The notes beneath the pieces were generated by a model. It saw nothing but the letters and a program-made list of their open reading frames with translations, searched no databases and had not been told where the DNA came from. Below, in pieces: positions 11,890 through 21,698 of a stretch of 64,000 nt of DNA (within the stretch, counting starts at the first letter, position 1; every line of letters begins with the position of its first letter). The DNA is from Argentina anserina (taxonomy: Eukaryota; Streptophyta; Magnoliopsida; Rosales; Rosaceae): positions 10,427,395 through 10,491,394 of the forward strand of contig NC_065878.1 of the NCBI RefSeq assembly GCF_933775445.1. Direction: 5' to 3'. The translations under genes and the position numbers were made by a program.

Positions 11890-13003
11890 AGACAATTTTA
11901 CTATTTCTTCTTCATCTTCTTATTTAATTCCGGCTATAACGATAGATTTGAGAGTGGTTGGTACCGTTAGAAAGATCTCTCCTCTTTCATTTCATATTCT
12001 ACCCACTCCGAAGTCCGAACCGATCACCGTACAAGGCGCAATAACCCTCGCAAGGGGCTACCGTCATCGATGGCAGTGCTCCAAGCAATTCAGGCGAAAC
12101 CAGAGCTCAAGGTTCCCTAATTCTAGCTATTCTCTTTATTCTGAGCATACTCATATCAATCTCATTTCATTTTTAACATAGTTTCGTATATTTAAACATT
12201 TCTTCTCGGCATATGACACCCGCTATCACACCTGCTATCACACTCATTGTCACATTACCTATCATACCATGTTACACTACCTGCACACCCACTGTCACAC
12301 AAGCTATCACACCCCATGTTACACTACATTTCACACTAACTATCACACCCTCTATTACACTACCGATCGCACTCGTTGTCACACTAACTATCATACCCTA
12401 TCACACTAACTGTCACACCCGTTTTCACACTGTTTTATGTGACTGTTGTGACAAGAAGAAGAATGACTAGAAATAACGAACCTTTGTTTACTGTTATGTG
12501 ATCTTTAACTTCTCAAATTAACTGATACAATCCAAATATCGACATTAATGTGATGTCACACCCCCAGTCACACTACATATCACATTACATATCACACTAC
12601 CTATCACACTACATGTCACACTAATTTTCTGTTGTGACAGGTAATGTGATAGCTAGTGTGACAGACAATGTGATAGCTACTGTAATAGCAGCAACATTAA
12701 ACTAGTTCAACATCTTTTCCGACGATGAAAAGATGCAAACTATTAACTATGCGTATCAAATGTGATGTCATACCCCCGACCACACTACCTATCACACTAC
12801 CTATCACACTATATGTACACTAACTTTCGGCTATGATAGATAGTGTGCTATTTAGTGTGATAGATAATGTGATAGCTACTGTGATAACAACAGTAGTAAA
12901 CTCATTCAACATCTTTTCCGACAACTAAAAGATGCAAACTACATGTATCAAATGTGATGTCACACCCCCGACCACACTACCTATCACACTACAAGTCACA
13001 TTA
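11890..13003 (+). repeat. TGTCACA-array repeat family, copy 2
   Basis: The lead (about 11930-12210) matches the lead of the 0.95-2.5 kb copy, followed by a 12-bp-period array at about 12214-12440 and the same spacer (AGAAATAAC to CGACATTAATGTGATGT, 12468-12556). Three direct units then begin with TGATGTCA at 12551, 12763 and 12955 (periods about 212 and 192 bp). Units 1 and 2 each hold a hairpin; in unit 1 an arm near 12595-12622 pairs with one at about 12636-12662. Each unit ends with CAACATCTTTTCCGAC. No protein gene is inside. Confidence 0.75.
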
Positions 13004-14189
13004 AGAAATTTCGTGGTTGTTTTTAAACCTCATTATTATTTGCATATTTAATAATTATGTGACATAGCTTTTAATGGACCCTAGAATTTACTATAACTCG
13101 CTTTTGTGATTGTTGAAACTTTTAAGTCATAAAATGCTCTGACTTTGAAAGGGATTTATGGATCATTTATAGGAATACCACAACTTTTGCCAAACAATCA
13201 TGTGTCCCTATATGTGCCATGTTTGCGACCCCTTAGTTGAACCTCATTTGAGCCTACATTAAGTCTTTTTCTTCATTACCTATATTATCTTCATGCTTAG
13301 TATAGTAACTTCTACCTTGTCCTATAGACTTAGCATAACTCCTTTTGAGATAATGTATGAAATAAGTGTGGAGTGGAAGACATATGAAAAAGATCAAAAG
13401 CTATTAAGCAAAGTGACGAAAAAAAATTAAGGAAATTGAAAAAAAATCGAAAAAAAAAATGTTATACTGTCTTCTGTTTGTGATTTGGAGTTGAGTTGTA
13501 ATTGAAGGTATAAAAATTTTCATTTGACCTTTGTCCATTTTCAATTTTGTGTATAAAATGATGATTGGGCCAAACTTATTAATATTTGGCCATTGATGGT
13601 GTTTGGTGTCATAAGGGTGATATTTACTCTGCTAAGTCTATATGATGACATTTGTGATTCCTTGATATTCCATGCCTTTAGCTAAAGCCTAAACACTAAC
13701 ATTGTATAATGATCCTAATGATTCTTAAAATGAGAAAATCTTGGTCTGTAGAGATAATCACAAGACTTGAGCATATGGTTTTGGTCCATTTGTGCACTTA
13801 GTTATTAAATAAGGTTTCCCAAAAGATATTCACAAAGTGCTTTTATTTGATGAAATATGCAAGTTATTTGTTGCCTTACTATATATGCTCTCGCATATAC
13901 TTATGTGTTAATTATAACCATGAATCTAAGTTAAAAAAGAAGAGAGTATGCTTTGTGAGGAGGATTGGATTGACTAAACATGTTAAGTGTTTACTGTCTC
14001 GTTTCTGACTTATTCATACCATGAATCATGTTTATGAAGCTTGAAATTTATGTGCTTATATTCAAATACTTAAACTTGAAAAGCTATGTGTTATGAGATT
14101 CTGAGACAAACATTTAGGGGCAATAATGTTTTTATAGAGTTTTTGTTTTGTTTTGCAAAGGGACTCGCATAAGCCAAGTATGAGATAAT
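13004..14189 (+). mobile_element. Probable internal 3' end of an old LTR element
   Basis: No open pol frame remains. The segment ending GGGACTCGCATAAGCCAAGT, just before TGATAGGAGCAC at 14190, looks like the untranslated 3' region and degraded polypurine tract that precede the 3' LTR in Tat-lineage Ty3/gypsy elements. This rests on recalled pattern only; the rest of the stretch is unassigned AT-rich sequence. Confidence 0.35.
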
Positions 14190-16028
14190 TGATAGGAGCA
14201 CTTTGTGCGACGTTCTTAACATGTTTTTACCTCCAGTTTTACTTTGCTTAGCTCTTATTATTGTAGTATTTAGTCATTTAGTCAAGTTAGGAGTCTATGG
14301 TGGCGTTGGTTGCATTTTGGTGTTAAAACAGGTTGAAAACACAGAAATTGTCGAGAGTCCTATTCAGATTATGATTCCTTGTGTAACTAGGAATCCTAGT
14401 TAAATTAGGAGTTTTCATTAATCGTCATTTCTATAAAGTTTTTGATATATTGAGAATCCTACTTGCATTAAGAATCATTTTTAGATTAGGAAACGTACCA
14501 TTTAGGAAAATCCTACTTGAACTGAAACTCTTATTTCGTAACTTTCCTAATCGTTGTAACGACCCCAAAATTTCGAGCTTAAAAACTCAAAATTCTAAAG
14601 TCGTTAAACACCAAATAATCTCAAATAAATCGAAATCACTAAAGCGTAACAGCGGATCACATCTGAGTTTAAAATATAACTCAGTCAAGCCGATTATTAC
14701 AAACCCAAATGATAATTCAACATATAACAAATGGAATTGTATAATCCTCACAACCTCACAAATAAAATCACACCAAATCACACACACAATCCACGCTGGA
14801 ACCTCACCACGACTGGATGCTATCGACTTCGAGTCTTCGGAGTCGTCACTCAATCACCACTACTCAGCACCTGCGGAAGTATCCCCTACACCATTGAAAT
14901 TGGTGCACCGGGATTGCAACACAAACCCGGTAAGCTTTACAGCTCGTATGAGTAAAATATTAAAATAACTCACGTCTCATAAAAGACACAACTCCACATC
15001 AACACAGTATAATGAAAAATCATGAGAAAACGAGCAACCCATCTGGTTACTCTAATACTTTCACAAAATGGTATCTAATGAGCGCTGGTACACATCCGTT
15101 ACCCCTCACTTAGTATACCGCTGATGTTGGGCAACCACCCGCCACCCAACATTCAAAACAAGCTGAGTACCCATGAGCAGATAACCACCCGTTACCTCCA
15201 TGCAGTACTATGGCAGACAGACTAGAGCTCTAACTGTATCGTAACTTTCGCCCGGCCAAAGGCTAGGTTCCGACTTGCCTCACATGTACAATAATCTCAC
15301 ATCATATTGTACCACACATCACGTCCGAAGACAAATCACAATATTTCACATTTTCCGTGATAAAATCATGTACAATAATCACTCATCATATTGTACGTTT
15401 TAAAACTTTCACAATATATCCATAATAAAAATCATAACAGTATATTATATAGCAAACTATATATATTCGTATTTATTTACCATTTATACCACATATACAT
15501 AGTCCACTATATCCTATACATGTCATATTTCATAAACACCTGAAAAATTACGTACGATAATCTCACATCATATCGTACCATTGAAATCACATACACATGC
15601 ACAATTTTTCTGTCACCGAAATGACTATTTTCAATGAATTAATAACAGTAAGTAATTTAATGAACTATATATATATATGTACTTATTACTATTATACTGT
15701 ATATATGTAGTTCACTAAATTATATACATGTTGTAATTCATTTAATAAACACACTTACAAAAATGTTGAATCACCGCGAGGGTAGATTCGTAATTCAGCG
15801 AGATTTTACTCACCTTATCGACTCAAGCGTAAATCCTCAATTCCCGTTGATAATTCCTTTCCTCGATTTAACGATCACCTTAAAAGAATAAGAAAAGAAT
15901 TTAGAATCGTTTCGTAAACCTTTAAATGCCAAAACAGTAATATACGGTTACTGTTCAGCAATTTTGGTTTATACGAAGTTACTGTTCACTGTTCACTATT
16001 CACGGGTACTGTACAATACTCAAATGAT

Positions 16029-16300
16029 ACGTATTTCTGTACGTATAAATAATATATACGTATTTCTGTACGTATAAATAATATATACGTATTTCTGTAC
16101 GTATAGATATTAATACGTATTTCTGTACGTATAAATATTAATTCGTATTTCTGTACGTATAAATATTAATACGTATTTCTGTACGTATAAATATTAATAC
16201 GTATTTCTGTACGTATAAATATTAATACGTATTTCTGTACGTATAAATATTAATACGTATTTCTGTACGTATAAATATTAATACGTATTTCTGTACGTAT
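16029..16300. repeat. 28-bp tandem repeat inside solo LTR A
   Basis: About ten copies of a 28-29 bp unit, ACGTATTTCTGTACGTATAA plus an AT-rich tail. The unit holds the near-palindrome TACGTA..TACGTA. The corresponding part of LTR B (about 22985-23070) holds the motif only a few times and without a regular array, so the expansion is specific to copy A. Confidence 0.9.
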
Positions 16301-17287
16301 ACGTACGATTTAAATGTAAATACAAATTCAGTAAATAAAATTTACTAAATTACCCTTTTACAAAATTACTTTTTACATTTACTGAAAGTAATTTATAATT
16401 ACATTTACCGTAGGTAAAACTTAATTACATTTACCATAGGTAAAACTTAATTACATTTACCATAGTAAATAAAAATTACATTTACATTTACCGTAACACA
16501 GTAATTTACCAAAATACCCCTTCCGTCAAAACTAATTACACCGCCTCACACGGCGGCGCGTGTGGCACACGCGCCACCTCCGGCCGGCCGCGCGTGGGGC
16601 CCACGCGCCGAGGCTAACCACGGAGCGTGTGACACCACCGCCTTGCGCAACCTCTCCCCCTCCTCCTCCTCTATCTTCCTACGGTGCTAGGCAGCCCCTA
16701 CGCCACCCTATTCACTCCCACGCGCCGCCTCTAGGGGCGGCAACTCCTCCTCCTCCCACACCTCCAAACTCCTCAATCGATCCCAAAACTGTCTAACAAT
16801 CACAATCAACCATCAATCACTACAAACCATACCTTAAATCGAAGCTAGAACCTCCGATTTGGCCTCGGAAACGCTTGGATCGCCGGTGAAGTTCAAATCC
16901 TTGGAGAGAACTCGGGTTGATAAAGTCTGGCCTCCAAATTGAAAACCGAGAGTACCAAGGTGAGGATCGACGTCGTACCGCCCTCCTCCGTGCCCTAGCT
17001 CCGCTGGTGAGGACGCGAGTTGTGGCGAGCTTCGGGCTGTCTCGAGGAAGCTAACGGCGGCGAGGCACGATGCGGCGAGCTCGAGGGTGGCTGTGAACGT
17101 CGACGCGAAGCTCCTTGGACCGGCGGTGAGAGACGCGAAGGCCGGAGTCGCCGGATTGAATCGAGAAATTTTCGAAGGGAGAGGGGGAGTTTCGGGGAGA
17201 GGGAGAGAGAAAGAGAGAGGGTTCGAGGGAGAGAGCGGCGGTGTGAAAGGGTTTCCTGTTATGGAAACCCTAGTTAACAAAAAAATC

Positions 17288-17296
17288 CTTTTTATA
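17288..17296 (-). promoter_or_regulatory. TATA box of solo LTR A
   Basis: TATAAAAAG on the minus strand, about 320 bp from the LTR start. LTR B has TATAAAAG at the matching position, which supports a real LTR promoter. Confidence 0.55.
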
Positions 17297-17755
17297 CTAG
17301 TTTCCAAATCGGAAACTAACTTCCGACGCGCATAACTTTCACGTACGATGTCCGTTTCGAACGCGTCACATATCCACGAACTCGTATCAACGAGCTCTAC
17401 AACTTCCGTGAAGAAAGTTTTCGAAACCGAGCAACGGATTAAAAGTCGATATAAACGTTCGGAAACGTAACGTTTTTTTTTATTAAACGTTCTCGGAACG
17501 CTTCCGTTTCCGTTTCGTAACGATTGCAAACAACTCAAATTCGATTTAAAACAAACTTCACAACTCAATAGAATTTAATTAAATTCAAATATTGTTGGAA
17601 AACAAGGGTTATTACAATCGTACTTTCCTACTCTGTAACTTAATTGTCTTTATTTATGTCTTTTATTATTTTCATATTTTAAAGATGAGATTGTGTAGCT
17701 ACAATGAAAAACAAATTAGAGGAAAAGAAGCAAAAGTGGAAAATAAAGAAAGAAT

Positions 17756-18100
17756 GAGATATCTAAAAAGGAGAAAAATAAGGAATTTATCAAAGGAGAT
17801 TGCACCCACCAATGAAAAAAATAAGTGAAAGAAAAAGAGAGAAAGAAAAAAAGAAATAATGTAAGAGAGAAATAAGGAGACACCTAAAAAGGAGAAAAAT
17901 AAGAAATTTATCAAAGGAGATTGCACTTACTAATGACAAAAATAAGTGAAAGAATTTGAGGAGAAAGAAAAAGGAAGAGAATAAAAAGAGATAATGCAAG
18001 AGAGAAAGAAAGAGACACCTAAAAAGAAGAAAAATAAGGAATTTATCAAAGGAGATTGCACCCACCAATGACAAAAATAAGTGAAAGAAATTAAGGAGAA
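17756..18100 (+). repeat. Three tandem units upstream of an LTR TATA box
   Basis: Units start at about 17756, 17877 and 18012 (121 and 135 bp). Each contains ACCTAAAAAGGAGAAAAATA or a variant, then ATTTATCAAAGGAGATTGCA. They end about 40 bp before the TATA box, where retroviral-type U3 enhancer repeats lie. Confidence 0.85.
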
Positions 18101-18139
18101 AAAGTCCAAGCTATAATATTTAAAGAGCCAAAACTCTTC

Positions 18140-18148
18140 TATAAATAG
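18140..18148 (+). promoter_or_regulatory. TATA box of the old LTR
   Basis: TATAAATAG directly downstream of three tandem repeats and followed by an A/C-rich leader. Inferred LTR promoter; activity is unknown. Confidence 0.5.
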
Positions 18149-18570
18149 CACATCATTCACAAAGAAAAAGCCTCACTTCTCATTAACATTCAAGAGTTAA
18201 AACTCTACCAAAACACCAGCATAAACTTCTCTCACAAATTAGCCAAGCTGTCCACCCCAAAACCATCATCATCTCCACCGAGTTTCACTTACTGCAACTG
18301 TACCTCTAAGGTTCATACAACGTGTGATTCTCGCAACTCATCTCCATGGCTTTGTTCATTTGTGCTAATCTACAAATCTTTGTCTATGAAGATTGTAAGT
18401 TGTTGTTTATGTGGAAGTATTGGTTTTGTATTTGTTTCAGAATTTTCAGATTGTATTTGATATGTTTTGAGACTATGTCGAATCTATGTTCTTATAATTA
18501 TTGAAATTTGTATTTATATTGTATAATATAGAGTTAATGCATATATTTGTGCATCAAACATTTCACAATT

Positions 18571-21359
18571 CAGCCTCAGGGGGAGGCTATGAAATATGGG
18601 GATAAAATCACTTCTTCAATTCTCCATAAAATTATAGTTCTAGGATTTTTACAGTTTTTTGTTTCTTTTTTTTCTTGCTTCTATTTATCCAAAACATGAG
18701 TTTCCGTATGTAATTTCTTAAATATACAGATACACGTATCACGACTTGGGGTCCCAATGAATCGTGTCAAAGCCTAAATATGTCAAGATCCTGAAATTCA
18801 TTTTCTTTTGACGTTAGGGGATTCAATGTAGCAGTTGCATATATACTTGCTAAATGGACATATAAACTTCTCTAATACTCGGTTACATTTGCAATCATTA
18901 GAGATAATGCAAAAAACGTCAATTGTAATCTCACTTATTATTTTCACATGAAAAATTCGTTGACATAAATATTTAAATGTATGAGGGTTCGATTGTCTCT
19001 TGTTGGCTCTTGTTACATAAAGTGTCAATGAGGTATAAGCCATAAGCATTGTAAATAAACCCAAATTCTTTAGAGTAATTAGATAGAATCGTAAAACGAT
19101 ATTTTCATCCCATAATGCATGGACATTGTGAATCCCGAAGGATTATACATTAGCGATTGTTATTTAAATTATTATTTATATCCATGGATATAGTACTATT
19201 ATTTTTTAGTACTATTGCCGTGAGAATTGCATGATGCATTTATTTGCATTTAGTTATCCATGTCATACTAATCTTTTGTGAAGTTGCTTTACTTTGCAAG
19301 ACTTCGCAAAACCAAAATTTTAAAAATCAAACCACGTATAATAATCTCAATTCATTGAGAAAAATTCAAAAAATTTAAAATGGCAATGGGTACATTGAGA
19401 TCTTGTTTTATCCAAAAACAGGAACTTTAAGACTAACTGTCTAATTATATTGAAGGCATGCATAGTAGCCATGATTCATGTCAATAATATCTTGGAAAAT
19501 TAAGGGCAAACTATAATCAAAGTCTCGAACCTCATAGCTAGATTCTTATCGCTATTTTGAATTGAAATTATTTTTAAATCGTGTTATTCGATATTGAATA
19601 TGCTTTGTCAAATCATCGTACTGCCATGATACTATATTCTTTTTGTAATAAGGCGCTTCATTGCTCATACCATGTCCCGTAGACCTTTTTCACACGGTAC
19701 ATTGTTATCAATTGTCATTGATCGATTTGTATGAAACTACATGTTCATAGTAATTGCCCTTTGCTTTAGGGTTATTACTGCGTTATTATGCAAAGTTCAT
19801 TTTGGGAAAAGTTCTTTGTCCTCACAGACCTTACTTTTTCATTCAAGATTTTGATTACGCTTCTAAGCTACTTGCAGGAAACATGTTTGCATATAATTCG
19901 ATTATTATTGAGCCTTGGCTGGCTTATAAGGGAGATTGACACTCAAATTCTTCAGAGTCCAATATATGAAAGTCATGTTGTGCTGATATAACTAACTCTA
20001 GATAGAGTATGAGACTTATTTGTTTCGCAGTCTAAAATTCTAAATAGACATACACAAAAATTAACATACCAAGATACATTATAGTCACTTTGGAGCTTTG
20101 CAAAGTTACATCATCACAATAATTACAAATTAATTAATTTTCAAGAATTACAAATTGGATTTCAAAACCAAGAATTGCATTGGTCGTATTTTTTGATACT
20201 TCGTGAAAATACTTGATCACAGTGATATGTTTGTCCTTTTTTAAAATACTCATGAAATTTCGTTATCATGGTAATGCTCATATCGTATAAGATTCTAAAT
20301 AAAATAAATATTTAAAAAATATTAAATAATAACATGCTCTCATAAAACATAGCATTCAACATGTTCAAACGATTTCAAAACGTGGAACAAAAAAATCGTA
20401 CTCATATAACATGCTCAAGAATGTATAGATATAATGCTTAATCATAAATCATAGCATTACAGTATAAGAAAAAAAAATAGATTAACATAACCTATGACAT
20501 GTCACACTATTAAGATAAACAATGCTCATATAACATGTATAATTTAATAAAAGTGTGAACATTAGTTTAGATCTTACTTGCAAGTTTGCTAAATAAACTG
20601 CATATTATGCGATTTTTTATCTCATAATTCCATGTTGCTCGTCACGTTGTTATTGATAAATTACATCAAAAAAACGACAACATATATATAATTAGTCACT
20701 TTTAATCAATATAAATTTAATTTAATATACCATAAATAATTTTACTGTTGCAACAGTAAATTATACATTGTAAGCTAAGATTAACCATCCAGTAATTTTA
20801 AGAATTACCTTTAAAATGTGTTTTACCAGCAGTGGTAATTTCTGATATTACCATGGGTAAAATTCCTTTTTTTTACCATCTGCAGAAGAGTAAAATGTCG
20901 TTCAACCTAGGACGATAGGATCGTTGGTGCTGCAGGGTACCGATTGGGCAGATCTGCAGTTGCCGGTTCTGGGCGGCGCTAGGTCATCGCTGATGTTGCT
21001 ACTACGCCGATGAGGATCATCGACGGCTCATCGAGATCGGGGTCCTTTGGTCGACGTCATGGGTTGGGTTGGCGGTGCCGCAAGAAGTCGTGGATGGGTT
21101 GATCTTCATCCTAGTCGAATATGCAAAGAGGAGCAAGGCACGATCTGGTCGCCGAAGACAAGGAGGCTCGCCTGCATGGGGTTGACGTTGGCGCTGATGC
21201 AGATCGGAGGAGATGGTTGGGTGCCCAAAGAGATTTTCTAGGTGCCCTACTGGAAAAAAAATCGATTTATGCAATTTTCTTTCTTCTGGCAGAATTTTTT
21301 TCTTTAGAGACTAGGGTTTTATGTTTTCTTTTTGGTTAAAAAAACTCATATATAAAACA
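18571..21359. other. Non-coding region between LTRs
   Basis: No gene recognised. A perfect 20-bp palindrome, TTTACTGTTGCAACAGTAAA, lies at 20741-20760. A GC-rich patch at about 20920-21240 precedes the copia-like primer-binding site on the minus strand and may be leader or internal sequence of that element, but it has no gag similarity I can name. Confidence 0.4.
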
Positions 21360-21585
21360 CTCGTGCTGATAACGTGTTGTAAGGAAAATGAAATGGTTCA
21401 CTCATTTCATTGATTTTCCCTTTATATAGAGATCACGATTACAATAGAAGGAAATGATAATGACAATGGTAATTAATACTACATAATTAATGATTGATCT
21501 GTTATGTCCGCTGATCATAAACGTCATTAACTCATTTCATTATTTATTTTAAAGAAGACACACTAATGATGTTTTTCCTTCAACA
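21360..21585 (-). mobile_element. Short copia-like LTR with primer-binding site
   Basis: On the minus strand 21585-21378 (208 bp) starts TGTTGAAGGAAAAA and ends TTTTCCTTACA, the TG..CA ends with a short terminal inverted repeat. It contains TATATAAAGGG as a TATA box. Directly after it comes ACACGTTATCAGCACGAG (21377-21360), a sequence that commonly follows plant copia-type and TRIM LTRs. No second LTR was found downstream, so the element is truncated or the LTR stands alone. Confidence 0.6.
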
Positions 21586-21698
21586 GAATTTTATTTATTT
21601 ATCTTTTGTTGGGAAATAGATCTAATTCCATGTCATTTTCTAACTTAATCCAGACAATCCAAAAGTTTACAAAGAATGTAAAAAATAAAAATGTGTAA

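Larger units (their letters stand above)
14550..17621 (-). mobile_element. Solo LTR A, Ty3/gypsy family, with ATCGT duplication
   Basis: The LTR occupies 14555-17616 (3062 bp) on the minus strand. Read that way it starts TGTAATAACCC and ends GGGGTCGTTACA, the TG..CA ends of an LTR. It is flanked by a perfect 5-bp duplication ATCGT (14550-14554 and 17617-17621). No primer-binding site or internal region follows, so it is a solo LTR left by recombination between the LTRs of a full element. It matches solo LTR B (21704-24588) and the LTR at 48463-50230 over most of its length. The family is placed as Ty3/gypsy because the third copy is followed by a TGGTATCA primer-binding site. Confidence 0.9.
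14190..18570 (+). mobile_element. Old LTR, split by a younger solo LTR
   Basis: The outer parts (14190-14554 and 17622 to about 18570) read as one LTR if the solo LTR at 14555-17616 is removed. It starts TGATAGGAGCAC, carries tandem repeats upstream of a TATAAATAG box, then an A/C-rich leader-like region. The 3' end near 18570 is uncertain and no primer-binding site was identified. It is probably Tat-like Ty3/gypsy. The nesting shows it is older than the LTR inserted into it. Confidence 0.45.

Noticed and set aside
16834..17568. 244-residue open frame as a protein gene
   Set aside because: It lies wholly within an LTR, has no domain, and only part of it stays open in the sister LTR.
17699..18160. 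Phe/Leu/Ser-rich minus-strand frames
   Set aside because: They are antisense translation of purine-rich tandem repeats in an LTR.
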